Positions 17,305 to 25,621 of a stretch of DNA of 64,000 nt are shown one piece after another. The translations under genes and the position numbers were made by a program. The stretch's first letter is position 1; each line of letters starts with the position of its first letter. Below the pieces are notes generated by a model. The model did not search any database. It saw only the letters and a list, made by a program, of their open reading frames with translations, and was not told the DNA's origin. The stretch comes from Flavisolibacter ginsengisoli DSM 18119 (GTDB lineage Bacteria > Bacteroidota > Bacteroidia > Chitinophagales > Chitinophagaceae), in assembly GCF_900129295.1 (NCBI RefSeq), contig NZ_FQUU01000006.1, forward strand, positions 124,001 through 188,000. The letters run 5' to 3'.

Positions 17305-18588
17305 TTAATGTGGGGTCATCTCAAGGGTTTCTGCTTCACTGATCTCTCTTTTGCTGGCTACATGTTTATGTTTGAATAAGAACAGGAACAGCACGGCCAC
17401 CACTAATGCATATAGGGCGAAAGTGATCCAGATGCCATGCCAGTCCTTGCTGTTATCTGCATTGGTGAAATAATGCTGTATTACCATTCCACTAATGAGA
17501 CTTCCCAGAATGGCACCTACTCCATTGGTCATCATCATAAATAATCCTTGTGCGCTGGCGCGGATGGCAGGACTTGTTTCAGTTTCAACAAATAGTGATC
17601 CCGAAATGTTAAAAAAGTCGAAGGCCATGCCGTAAACAATACAGGAAAGTATGATCATCCACAATCCATTTCCTGGATCGCCGTATGCAAACAGACCAAA
17701 ACGCAGCACCCATGCAACCATGCTTATTAGCATGACCTGCTTTATACCAAAGCGGCGAAGAAAAAATGGTATGGCGAGGATAAAAAGAGTTTCTGATATC
17801 TGTGATATTGACATAATGATAGCCGGATACCTTACAGCCATTGTTCCCTTGTAATCCGGGTTATTGGCAAAATCGTGCAGGAAAGTATCGCCATAAGCAT
17901 TGGTCAATTGCAATGCTGCACCCAATAGCATGGCAAATACAAAGAACATTGCCATCTTGTAATTCTTAAATAAAGCAAACGTGCTAAACCCAAGAGCCGC
18001 TTGTGTGCCTTCGCCCAGTTTTAATGTTTTTATTTGGGGTGGTGAAGGTGGCAATGTAAAGGAATATACACCTAATAATATGGAAGCCAATGAAGCCACA
18101 TAAAACTGCTTAGGCGAGGTTTCAAAATGAAGCAAGCTAACAACCCATAGGGCAACGATAAATCCAATGGTTCCCCATACACGTATCGGGGGAAAATCCT
18201 TCACTACATTATTGCCGCTTTTCTTCAGTGCAGCATAGGCAACCGCATTTGACAAAGCAATAGTGGGCATGTAAAAACACATATTCAGCAATAGAACCCA
18301 AAAGAACCAGGTGGGAGTAGTAACTAACGGGAGGCAAAACAACACAATACCGCCACAAATATGGAAAATGCCATATAATTTTTCGGCGTTAATATATTTA
18401 TCGGCAAGGTAACCAGCAATGGAAGGCATGAAAAGAGAAGCTATTCCCATTGTAGAGAATATATACCCAAATTTATCAGGAGCCCATTGCTTGTATTGAA
18501 ACCAAAAAGCTCCAATAGTGATCAACCAGGAACCCCAAACGAAAAACTGCAAAAAATTCATTACAGTAAGACGAAGCTTAATATTCAT
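17305..18588 (-). CDS. Nucleoside permease, MFS (NupG/XapB type)
   Basis: Major facilitator superfamily nucleoside:proton symporter, 427 residues from the ATG at 18588, with about 12 membrane segments. The N-terminus MNIKLRLTVMNFLQFFVWG is characteristic of the nucleoside:H+ symporter family in Bacteroidota, and APDKFGYIFSTMGIASLFMP follows as in NupG. A longer in-frame extension to 18708 is rejected because it adds a poorly matching 40-residue leader. Nucleosides are the expected substrate, with a nucleoside phosphorylase encoded 7 kb away, but other sugar-like substrates are possible. It shares the terminator 17256-17289 with trxA and diverges from the M43 protease gene across about 230 bp. 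Confidence 0.85.
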   Translation of the reverse strand: MNIKLRLTVMNFLQFFVWGSWLITIGAFWFQYKQWAPDKFGYIFSTMGIASLFMPSIAGYLADKYINAEKLYGIFHICGGIVLFCLPLVTTPTWFFWVLLLNMCFYMPTIALSNAVAYAALKKSGNNVVKDFPPIRVWGTIGFIVALWVVSLLHFETSPKQFYVASLASILLGVYSFTLPPSPPQIKTLKLGEGTQAALGFSTFALFKNYKMAMFFVFAMLLGAALQLTNAYGDTFLHDFANNPDYKGTMAVRYPAIIMSISQISETLFILAIPFFLRRFGIKQVMLISMVAWVLRFGLFAYGDPGNGLWMIILSCIVYGMAFDFFNISGSLFVETETSPAIRASAQGLFMMMTNGVGAILGSLISGMVIQHYFTNADNSKDWHGIWITFALYALVVAVLFLFLFKHKHVASKREISEAETLEMTPH

Positions 18589-18817
18589 GTTGCAATTGCT
18601 GTTTTGATTTAAAAAATGAAAGATAGCTTTTTTACTAAAAGCAAAAAATAAAGCTAGTTGTCTTACATGTATAATAAGAAACTTCAGGATGTAAAAAATG
18701 ACGGTCATTTGATAGACGCCCAGCCAGTTTCTTCGTATTATATTCAGGAAATGAGTTATTATTGTTGTAAGGGGTATCCTCTTTTAATAGCCTTACTTTA
18801 AATAAATATTTACCTGC

Positions 18818-21109
18818 TTGAAAAAGGTTTATTTTTTTGTTTTACTTACAGTTATTTGTTCGGTATTAACTTTTAATTCCTTTGCTCAAAAAACTGAAAG
18901 CAATAAACAAATTACCAGGTGTGTTACCATGCAGCGATTGGAAAAACTTTTTTCAAATGATCTGCTTTCGCGTGCTAACAATAACCAAAGGAATGCGAAT
19001 ACTAATACAGGACCCTTTATTTCATCTTACAGGTTAAATGCTGTAGTAACCATTCCTATGGTTGTACACATTGTTTTACCAAATCCGTATGTTGTTACCG
19101 ATGCAGACGTTCAATCGCAAATAGACCGGTTGAACCTGGATTTTGCAGGAATTAATGGTGACAGCAGCAATGCTTCTGCCACTTTCCTTGCTTTAAGGGG
19201 CCATAGCATGATACAGTTTTGCCTTGCTAAAAGAACGCCTGGCGGACAACTCACTTCAGGAATAGAACGCAGGACCAGCACAACAACATCAAGTCCGCTA
19301 AGTACTGAAGACCCTATCAAATATCAGTCAAAAGGAGGCCTTGATCAATGGGATCCAAATTCTTACTTAAACTTATGGATTGGTAATGATGATGGTAGTG
19401 GAGAAATTCTTGGATATGCTCATTTTCCAGGCACTACACCTGTTGCTGAAGATGGTGTATTCATCAATTATCAAAGTTGGGGTTCCAATGTTTGTTATAC
19501 ATTACCGGATTATAGCAAAGGACGTTCTGCAACGCATGAAATAGGGCACTATCTGGGTTTGATGCATATTTGGGGAGATGACAATGGCTGTTCGGGTGAT
19601 GATTTCAGAAATCTTACCGAGGTACAGTCTACCTGTTCGCTTCCCGCCGGATTGTTTAACCCACCGGGAAGTGGAAATACTTCTGCTGATATAGGAGATA
19701 CTCCTAACCAGGGTGGAGAAACAACAAATTGTTCTGTGGGAGAAGTTACAGATGCCTGCGCAACAACTACTCCAGGCAAGATGTATCAGAACTTTATGGA
19801 TTATTCCTTAGATGCCTGTCTTACCATGTTTACTAAAAAACAGGTGGAACGCATGGAATGGGTACTGGATCATTGCCGCGGATCATTAAAAACATCCCTG
19901 GGATGCCAGCCTCCTGCCAGCACCATAACAAGAGACGCCAGTCCCCTGGAAAGTGTAAACCCTGGTGGTGTTGAGTTGATAGGATGCAATTCGAAATATT
20001 ATTCTTCAGTGGTTTTTTGCGCAGGTTCTTTTGTGCCAAAAGTGCGTATAGTAAATAATGCTTCCACAACTTTAACCACTGTCACAGTCGGCTATCAAAT
20101 TGATGACGGCACGGCAATAACTAAAACATTTACAGTAAACCTGGCGTTAGGTGCATCTGCAGTTGTGTCTTTTGATCCAATTTCTATTAATGCAGGGAAC
20201 CATGAGATCAGGTATTTTACTTCCAATCCAAATGGCAATACAGACCAGGTGCCAGCGAATGATTCTATAACTACCAGTTTCACTGTAAATGGATCCACTA
20301 CAGTTCCTTTTACAGAGAATTTTTTAAGCACCACTTTCCCACCTGTTAACTGGTCGTTGATCAATCCGGATGGAGGCGTCACCTGGCAAAGGCATGAAGC
20401 AGGAAAAGGCAATCCGGGTTCAGCATACATGAACACTTTTAATTACGATAAGAATAATGAAGTGGATGACCTGGTTTCGCCAAGAATAAGTTTTAACCCT
20501 GTGGGCATAGACTCAGTGAAGCTATCTTTTGACCTGGCGGCGGCTACTTACAGCGACCCATCAGATCCATCAGTAACAATGGATACCCTGCAGATATTGG
20601 TGAGTAAAGATTGTGGCACTACATTTACCACAGTTTACAAAAAATGGGGAAAGGAACTCCGAACAGTAGACACTCCTCAAACGGATGAATTCATTCCCAC
20701 TCCCGATCAGTGGAGAAAGGAAAATGTAGACCTAACAAGCTTCTCAGGACAAAGCCCCATCCAGTTGTTCTTCAGAGTTACCAATAATTTTGAGAATAAT
20801 ATATTCCTTGACAATATCAATGTAATGACCAGTGTAGTACCAGCCTTATTAAAATCGCAAGGCTACCTGGTGTTACCAAATCCATTCAGACAAAATTTTG
20901 TTGTTTGGCACTACCATCAGCCTACAGACCTTCGCTTCATAAGGGTTTACAATTCTTTAGGGCAGTTAATGCTGACGCAGGAGTATAAAGGAAACGCTGA
21001 AAATTATATTCCTATTGATCTGTTAGGCAAGCCTTCAGGGATCTATTTTGTCCGGCTGCAATACCTGGATACAAGAAAAAACATCACTCAACAAATTGTG
21101 AAGTATTAG
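18818..21109 (+). CDS. M43 family zinc metalloprotease with T9SS sorting domain
   Basis: Secreted pappalysin/cytophagalysin-type protease of 763 residues. The start is TTG at 18818, since only it gives the full signal peptide (KKVYFFVLLTVICSVL, ending NSFAQ). The catalytic domain (about 45-350) has HEIGHYLGLMH, with zinc ligands His240, His244 and His250 and catalytic Glu241, and a Met-turn at Met327 in NFMDYS. A CARDB-like beta domain (about 390-490) and a MAM/jelly-roll-like domain with FTENFLSTTFPPVNW (about 495-680) follow. The last 80 residues are a type A T9SS sorting domain, with LVLPNPF, VYNSLGQLM, PSGIYFVRL and a final IVKY, so export across the outer membrane by type IX secretion is expected. 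It is a single-gene unit between nupG-like and mqnE. Confidence 0.92.
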   Translation: MKKVYFFVLLTVICSVLTFNSFAQKTESNKQITRCVTMQRLEKLFSNDLLSRANNNQRNANTNTGPFISSYRLNAVVTIPMVVHIVLPNPYVVTDADVQSQIDRLNLDFAGINGDSSNASATFLALRGHSMIQFCLAKRTPGGQLTSGIERRTSTTTSSPLSTEDPIKYQSKGGLDQWDPNSYLNLWIGNDDGSGEILGYAHFPGTTPVAEDGVFINYQSWGSNVCYTLPDYSKGRSATHEIGHYLGLMHIWGDDNGCSGDDFRNLTEVQSTCSLPAGLFNPPGSGNTSADIGDTPNQGGETTNCSVGEVTDACATTTPGKMYQNFMDYSLDACLTMFTKKQVERMEWVLDHCRGSLKTSLGCQPPASTITRDASPLESVNPGGVELIGCNSKYYSSVVFCAGSFVPKVRIVNNASTTLTTVTVGYQIDDGTAITKTFTVNLALGASAVVSFDPISINAGNHEIRYFTSNPNGNTDQVPANDSITTSFTVNGSTTVPFTENFLSTTFPPVNWSLINPDGGVTWQRHEAGKGNPGSAYMNTFNYDKNNEVDDLVSPRISFNPVGIDSVKLSFDLAAATYSDPSDPSVTMDTLQILVSKDCGTTFTTVYKKWGKELRTVDTPQTDEFIPTPDQWRKENVDLTSFSGQSPIQLFFRVTNNFENNIFLDNINVMTSVVPALLKSQGYLVLPNPFRQNFVVWHYHQPTDLRFIRVYNSLGQLMLTQEYKGNAENYIPIDLLGKPSGIYFVRLQYLDTRKNITQQIVKY

Positions 21110-21196
21110 CTGCCTGGAAGGTGCACTTTAATGATAATTAACAGGTTAAATAATTCTCAAATTGACCTGGATCATGTAGCAATTGAGCATACAGCT

Positions 21197-21204
21197 TAAC
21201 TTTG
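21197..21204 (+). promoter_or_regulatory. Candidate -7 promoter box for mqnE
   Basis: TAACTTTG then C fits TAnnTTTG exactly, only 8 bp upstream of the ATG at 21213. If used, the transcript begins at about 21210 and the TTG at 21183 cannot be the start codon. Confidence 0.5.
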
Positions 21205-21212
21205 CTTCGCAA

Positions 21213-22349
21213 ATGAATTCTATGATAGAAGCAGCTACGGAAAAAGTACCCTTTATTAATAACAATCCACGATTACAGGGTATTGCTCAAAAGATATATA
21301 ATGGCGAGAGAATTGATGCATCGGAGGGCTTATTGCTTTTTAATGAAGCTTCATTAGGCTTTGTAGGTTCCCTGGCTAACCATGTAAGAGAAAAGCTTCA
21401 TGGAAATAACACGTACTTCAACCGTAATTTTCATATTGAACCCACTAATGTTTGTGTTTTCTCCTGTAATTTTTGTGCGTATTCAAAGTTATATGCACAA
21501 AGAGAAGAAGGTTGGGAGTTAAGTATGGAGGACATGCTAAACATCGTGAAAAAGTATGACAACAAGCCTGAAACAGAAGTTCACATAGTAGGTGGAGTTC
21601 ACCCGAAAATGAATCTATATTTCTTCGCTGACCTGCTAAAGTCCATCCGTGCACACAGGCCTGACTTGCACATAAAAGCATTTACCGCAGTTGAACTGGA
21701 CTATATGTTCAGAAAAGCAAAGGTTAGTATTGAAGAAGGGGTAAAGATTCTTAAGGAAGCCGGTTTAAATTCTATACCTGGCGGTGGAGCTGAGATCTTT
21801 GATGAAGAGATCAGGCAGCAAATCTGTGCTGATAAAGTTGATGCCGAAGGATGGCTGGAGATACATGAAGCTATTCATAATGCAGGCATGCATAGCAACG
21901 CAACCATGTTATACGGTCATATTGAAAAATATGAACATCGTATTGACCATATGGAGCGGCTGCGCCAGTTACAGGATAAAACAGGCGGTTTTAATACATT
22001 CATTCCACTAAAGTTCCGCAATGGAGATAATGATATGAGTCATGTGCCTGAGGTAAGCCTGGTGGAAGATCTGAAATTATATGCCATTGCCAGGTTGTAT
22101 ATGGACAACTTCCCACATATTAAAGCTTACTGGCCGATGTTGGGCCGCAAAAATGCCCAGTTGTCGCTGGCATTTGGGGTTGATGATATTGACGGAACCA
22201 TTGATGACACTACCAAGATCTACTCCATGGCGGGTGCTGAAGAACAAACACCGGCTATGACTACCGAAGAGATAGTGACATTGATCAAACAAGTAAATAG
22301 AGTGCCTGTAGAAAGAGATACGTTGTACAATACTATACAGGTATATTGA
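21213..22349 (+). CDS. mqnE: Aminofutalosine synthase
   Basis: Radical SAM enzyme that joins the MqnA product, 3-[(1-carboxyvinyl)oxy]benzoate, to adenosylmethionine, giving 6-amino-6-deoxyfutalosine in the futalosine route to menaquinone. From the ATG at 21213 it has 378 residues. The radical SAM cluster motif CVFSCNFC provides Cys81, Cys85 and Cys88, preceded by NRNFHIEPTN. GGVHPKMNLYFFADLL, SIPGGGAEIFDEEIRQQI and SNATMLYGHIE are typical of the MqnE/MqnC/CofH group. MqnC (cyclic dehypoxanthine futalosine synthase) is the closest alternative, less favoured by these motifs. A TTG at 21183 would extend it by 10 residues, but a promoter-like box lies between the two. ATG 21222 is also possible. 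mqnA of the same pathway is at 38533. Confidence 0.9.
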   Translation: MNSMIEAATEKVPFINNNPRLQGIAQKIYNGERIDASEGLLLFNEASLGFVGSLANHVREKLHGNNTYFNRNFHIEPTNVCVFSCNFCAYSKLYAQREEGWELSMEDMLNIVKKYDNKPETEVHIVGGVHPKMNLYFFADLLKSIRAHRPDLHIKAFTAVELDYMFRKAKVSIEEGVKILKEAGLNSIPGGGAEIFDEEIRQQICADKVDAEGWLEIHEAIHNAGMHSNATMLYGHIEKYEHRIDHMERLRQLQDKTGGFNTFIPLKFRNGDNDMSHVPEVSLVEDLKLYAIARLYMDNFPHIKAYWPMLGRKNAQLSLAFGVDDIDGTIDDTTKIYSMAGAEEQTPAMTTEEIVTLIKQVNRVPVERDTLYNTIQVY

Positions 22350-22367
22350 TCTGATACATTTTATAGG

Positions 22368-22393
22368 ACCGCTACTTTGCAGCGGTTTTTTTT
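22368..22393 (+). terminator. Intrinsic terminator after mqnE
   Basis: Stem ACCGCT / AGCGGT with a 7-nt loop followed by eight T, 18 bp downstream of the mqnE stop codon. Confidence 0.88.
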
Positions 22394-22435
22394 ATTCTTT
22401 TGAATCTCACTATCATTGAATGCCGTGCCCGGAAC

Positions 22436-22457
22436 CTTCGTATATTTAAGTACGAAG
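22436..22457 (+). promoter_or_regulatory. Short inverted repeat before a lipoprotein start codon
   Basis: CTTCGTA (22436-22442) and TACGAAG (22451-22457) pair exactly around an 8-nt A+T-rich loop, ending 9 bp before the ATG at 22467. It could be an operator or a 5' leader hairpin; chance cannot be excluded for 7-bp arms. Confidence 0.4.
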
Positions 22458-22466
22458 CTGGTTTAT

Positions 22467-23048
22467 ATGCGAAAGCTATGGTGGAAGAACTATTGGGAAC
22501 ATTTTATTCTGCCTTTTTTAGCCTTTATATTGATAACAGGTTGCCAGAAAGAATATAGTTATGAAGGGAGCCCCGCTCCTGTTGCTGATACTTTACCAAT
22601 AACGCAAATTGATTTTCCCTCCTGCAGCAATTGCATAAATAATGATTCCCTGGCTTTATGGTCATGGAAATTTAAACTTAACAACGCATCATTATGCGGA
22701 CAGGCTGATACGGCTATTATCAACATCGAACGCAGTTCCTTTACTTTTTTCGGACCTTCTACATGTTCTGTTGATTCAGGCCTGGTGATCACCGTTTATT
22801 TAAATCCATGGGTATTGGACAGCGACAGATCAAATATTAACGCCGGTATGGTGGCATTTTATTATTATGACCATATAGGTAGTAGTTATATCCTGATGAG
22901 TCAACCCAATACTGCTTTCACTTTAACTATAGAAAACTATGATAACCAGACCGGTCTAACCGTAGGAAAATTTTCGGGTTATGCATATTTGGCTAATGGA
23001 AATGTAGCCACTATCAGTGATGGAAGATTTAAGGTTAAGTTACGATGA
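22467..23048 (+). CDS. Hypothetical lipoprotein
   Basis: A 193-residue protein starting at ATG 22467 (RKLWWKNYWEH then a hydrophobic stretch). The lipobox LITGC puts the acylated cysteine at Cys26, followed by a flexible QKEYSYEGSPAP linker, so it should be anchored to the membrane or cell surface. The mature part is rich in beta-forming, Asn and Ser residues, includes a CSNC motif near residue 51 and reads like a small beta-sandwich. I do not recognise a named domain. A longer frame from 22416 would bury the signal peptide and lies too close to the mqnE terminator. It is isolated between the mqnE terminator and the convergent serine dehydratase gene, ending 12 bp from it. Function unknown. 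Confidence 0.65.
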   Translation: MRKLWWKNYWEHFILPFLAFILITGCQKEYSYEGSPAPVADTLPITQIDFPSCSNCINNDSLALWSWKFKLNNASLCGQADTAIINIERSSFTFFGPSTCSVDSGLVITVYLNPWVLDSDRSNINAGMVAFYYYDHIGSSYILMSQPNTAFTLTIENYDNQTGLTVGKFSGYAYLANGNVATISDGRFKVKLR

Positions 23049-23060
23049 TCAAAGATCATC

Positions 23061-24485
23061 CTAGCACTCACTAAGACTTAATGGAATATTGATAGCTAGG
23101 CCACCTTCAGCAGTTTCCTTGTACTTGCTGTTCATATCAAGAGCGGTTTCCCACATGGTTTCCACTACAGCATCCAAAGATACTTTTGCAAAATCAGGAG
23201 AACTTTGAAGTGCCAGTTGAGAAGCAGTTATAGCTTTAATAGCACCCATAGTATTACGTTCTATACATGGCACCTGGACCAAACCAGCAATTGGGTCGCA
23301 GGTCATTCCCAGGTGATGTTCCATTGCTATTTCTGCAGCCATAAGTGCCTGTCGCTGTGTGCCGCCTAAAACTTCCGTAAGAGCTGCAGCAGCCATACTT
23401 GAAGAAACGCCTATTTCAGCCTGGCATCCACCCATTGCTGCAGAAATGGTGGCCCCCTTCTTAAAAATGCATCCAATTTCTGAAGCTGTCAGCATAAACT
23501 GGATGATCTTTTCTTCAGTAACATTCTCATGAAAAACAATATAATACTGTAGCACTGCCGGTATCACCCCAGCTGCACCATTTGTAGGGGCTGTTACTAC
23601 CCTTCCAAAAGAAGCATTTTCTTCGTTAACTGCCAATGCAAAGCAACTTACCCAATCAAGAATGTATTGAAAAGAATTGCCTCCCTTGCGAATAGCTGTA
23701 AACCAGTCTTCATGGTTATCATAAGATTGGCCCTTTAATAACTTTTTACTAAGTTCCGCTGCCCTGCGCCTTACATTTAACCCACCTGGAAGTGTTCCTG
23801 AGGTATGGCAACCACGGAATGTACAATCCCGCATCGTAGCCCAGATCTTCAAAATGCCTGCGTTTGTTTCTGCCTCTGATCGCCAGGCCAATTCATTTTC
23901 CATAACCACTTCATGAATGGCCATGCCGGTTTTCATACACCAATGCAATAGCTCCTCTGAATTATTTATAGGAAATGGAATTTGCGCCTGGTCGTTGGAA
24001 ATAGCTTCGCCCTCCCTGATAACAAATCCTCCACCAATAGAATAATAGGTTTCTGAAATGGAGTTTCCGTCTTCAAAAGATGCAAGAAAACTTAAAGCGT
24101 TTGGATGAAAGGGAAGTGTTTCGGAAAAAAGGAAATGAATGTCTGCCATAGGATCAAAATTGATCTCATGCTTTCCATTAAGACTTATCTTCTTAACCGA
24201 AGCGATTTGCTGAATTTTGGGGGTAATTTGGTTTACATCAAATGTAACAGGGTCATCTCCTGCTAATCCCAATTGAACTGCAATATTGGTCCCATGTCCT
24301 TTTCCTGTCTTGGCCAGTGAACCATATAGCAAAATAGTAAGGTTAGTAACCTGTTCTATCTGCTTATTATTTTCCAGTGTTTCAATGAATCGTTGTGCTG
24401 CCCGCCAGGGCCCTAATGTGTGAGAGCTTGAGGGCCCAACCCCTATTTTAAAGATGTCGAATACGGAAATAGCTTCATGTGCCAC
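23061..24485 (-). CDS. sdaA: L-serine ammonia-lyase, iron-sulfur type
   Basis: Single-chain 4Fe-4S L-serine dehydratase, 474 residues, turning L-serine into pyruvate and ammonia in the cytoplasm. The N-terminal beta domain starts with [20 protein letters not shown], the family signature. The alpha domain contains [19 protein letters not shown], and cysteines likely to bind the cluster in [18 protein letters not shown] and [18 protein letters not shown]. The start codon is GTG at 24485, and an exact -7 box CAAAGGTA (minus TACCTTTG) lies at 24500-24507, about 15 bp upstream. It follows an FKBP lipoprotein gene by 45 bp on the same strand, but its own promoter candidate makes separate transcription possible. 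Confidence 0.93.
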   Translation of the reverse strand: MAHEAISVFDIFKIGVGPSSSHTLGPWRAAQRFIETLENNKQIEQVTNLTILLYGSLAKTGKGHGTNIAVQLGLAGDDPVTFDVNQITPKIQQIASVKKISLNGKHEINFDPMADIHFLFSETLPFHPNALSFLASFEDGNSISETYYSIGGGFVIREGEAISNDQAQIPFPINNSEELLHWCMKTGMAIHEVVMENELAWRSEAETNAGILKIWATMRDCTFRGCHTSGTLPGGLNVRRRAAELSKKLLKGQSYDNHEDWFTAIRKGGNSFQYILDWVSCFALAVNEENASFGRVVTAPTNGAAGVIPAVLQYYIVFHENVTEEKIIQFMLTASEIGCIFKKGATISAAMGGCQAEIGVSSSMAAAALTEVLGGTQRQALMAAEIAMEHHLGMTCDPIAGLVQVPCIERNTMGAIKAITASQLALQSSPDFAKVSLDAVVETMWETALDMNSKYKETAEGGLAINIPLSLSEC

Positions 24486-24499
24486 GGGAACAGTTTGAG

Positions 24500-24507
24500 C
24501 AAAGGTA
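24500..24507 (-). promoter_or_regulatory. Candidate -7 promoter box for sdaA
   Basis: Minus strand reads TACCTTTG, an exact TAnnTTTG match 15 bp upstream of the GTG start, giving a leader shorter than 10 nt. It lies in the gap after the FKBP gene. Confidence 0.45.
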
Positions 24508-24530
24508 ATTTTAAGTCTTGGTATAAATTC

Positions 24531-25007
24531 TTAATATATGGTATCAAGGGTTACATCAAAAATCAAAATAGAATTAGCCGGTATTTTGGGTATGGAACTG
24601 CTGCCATATCCCAGGGATGGAGGGATATACAAATGCATCTTGCCCCCTTGTTTGATTAAAGGAATACCATTGGTCCACCCTCTAATAACGCTGTTCAACA
24701 TAAAATCTGCAGTATTGGCATCGAATTGAGTACCATCTGTAAGTTTACCAACATAAGTGGCCCTTACGCCACCACAAGCTAAAGGCGAAGCTCCTGTCCC
24801 TGGATTATCTATACTATAGAAAAGACCACTACAATGTTGCGTAGCAGTTATATTATGCAGATCAAGGTAATCTTTAACCGCTTGTATCTCTGAGGCGGGA
24901 GCCTTAAAAGAACAAGGATCATAATTACACTCGTAGTTGCTTTTTCCTTTTAAACAACCGCTAAAAGAGGCAAGTATCAAAAATCCCAGGAATATCTTGT
25001 TTAACAT
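24531..25007 (-). CDS. FKBP-type peptidyl-prolyl isomerase lipoprotein
   Basis: A 158-residue envelope foldase predicted to speed cis-trans isomerisation of Xaa-Pro bonds. The lipoprotein signal ends SFSGC (acylated Cys18). A Cys-rich spacer (CNYDPC) follows, and then the FKBP domain (about 60-158) with ATYVGKLTDGTQFDANT, GWTNGIPLIKQGGKMHLYIP, the LGYGSS turn and NSILIFDVTL at the end. These segments match the standard FKBP strand order. The spacer cysteines are unusual and could form a disulfide. It lies 29 bp after a small membrane protein gene and 45 bp before sdaA on the same strand. Client proteins are unknown. Confidence 0.88.
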   Translation of the reverse strand: MLNKIFLGFLILASFSGCLKGKSNYECNYDPCSFKAPASEIQAVKDYLDLHNITATQHCSGLFYSIDNPGTGASPLACGGVRATYVGKLTDGTQFDANTADFMLNSVIRGWTNGIPLIKQGGKMHLYIPPSLGYGSSSIPKIPANSILIFDVTLDTIY

Positions 25008-25036
25008 AGTTACGTTTTATAGTGTTGACTTTATAT

Positions 25037-25375
25037 TTAGGAAAGGTGCTGCATAGAATCATTTTCTTCGGTGTTTTTTTTAACGAGGTCCTGGTAGAGA
25101 GATTCATTCCTGTCCCAACGGTGGTAGGCCGAAAAAATAGTGATAAAAATTACAATACCAATAAGAGCTACAAGAATAACAATGATCAGGGAAGGATCAC
25201 TGTTTAAAACCATTGTAGCCTTTTTATACCAACCGGAAAATAAGTTTACCAATAATGTACCTGCTATCAATACGCCTAATGGCATGCCGATAGAAAGCTT
25301 TCTCAGGAATTGCTTTTTTCTTTTTCTCTGATCCTGCCAGTACAAATAAAACTGTTCTTCTTCTGGTGTCATCAT
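25037..25375 (-). CDS. Hypothetical small membrane protein
   Basis: A 112-residue protein with two predicted membrane helices (about 30-48 and 63-84) separated by a short Trp/Tyr/Lys loop. The N-terminus (PEEEQFYLYWQDQRKRKKQ) is charged and probably cytoplasmic, and the tail is polar and acidic. This organisation is common in Bacteroidota inner-membrane proteins of unknown role, and I do not recognise a named family. Two adjacent ATG codons (25375 and 25372) are possible starts. It is 29 bp upstream of the FKBP lipoprotein gene and immediately downstream of the tRNA-Cys terminator, so its transcription probably starts at or just after that hairpin or by read-through. Confidence 0.6.
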   Translation of the reverse strand: MMTPEEEQFYLYWQDQRKRKKQFLRKLSIGMPLGVLIAGTLLVNLFSGWYKKATMVLNSDPSLIIVILVALIGIVIFITIFSAYHRWDRNESLYQDLVKKNTEENDSMQHLS

Positions 25376-25378
25376 GTT

Positions 25379-25412
25379 AAAAAAAATCCCGTCCAGGTTT
25401 AGCTGAAACGGG
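25379..25412 (-). terminator. Intrinsic terminator after tRNA-Cys
   Basis: Minus strand: TCCCGT then CAG pairs with CTG then ACGGGA around a 6-nt loop, followed by eight T. It lies 6 bp beyond the tRNA 3' end and abuts the start of the small membrane protein gene. Confidence 0.82.
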
Positions 25413-25417
25413 AGAAG

Positions 25418-25488
25418 AGGTACCTAGCAGATTCGAACTGCTGTAGGAGCTTTTGCAGAGCTCAGCCTAGCCACTCGGCCAAGGTACC
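25418..25488 (-). tRNA. tRNA-Cys (GCA)
   Basis: 71-nt cloverleaf on the minus strand. Acceptor GGTACCT pairs with AGGTACC. The D stem is GCC/GGC. The anticodon stem is GAGCT/AGCTC with loop CTGCAAA, giving anticodon GCA for cysteine. The T stem is AGCAG/CTGCT with loop TTCGAAT. The discriminator base is U, as expected for tRNA-Cys. The CCA end is not encoded. Confidence 0.95.
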
Positions 25489-25585
25489 ATTGGTTCCAGG
25501 GATGAAGGTAATAGTAAATTACAAACAGCCAAAACCTGGGTCTAAGGCGCAGCGAAAATAGGGTTTTTTTACTAAGTAATCCAAG

Positions 25586-25593
25586 TACATTTG
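25586..25593 (+). promoter_or_regulatory. Candidate -7 promoter box for the nucleoside phosphorylase gene
   Basis: TACATTTG fits TAnnTTTG exactly, 28 bp upstream of the ATG at 25622. No clear -33 TTG at the standard distance. Confidence 0.45.
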
Positions 25594-25621
25594 TAGCTTA
25601 ACAATTCAGAAATAATCCACC

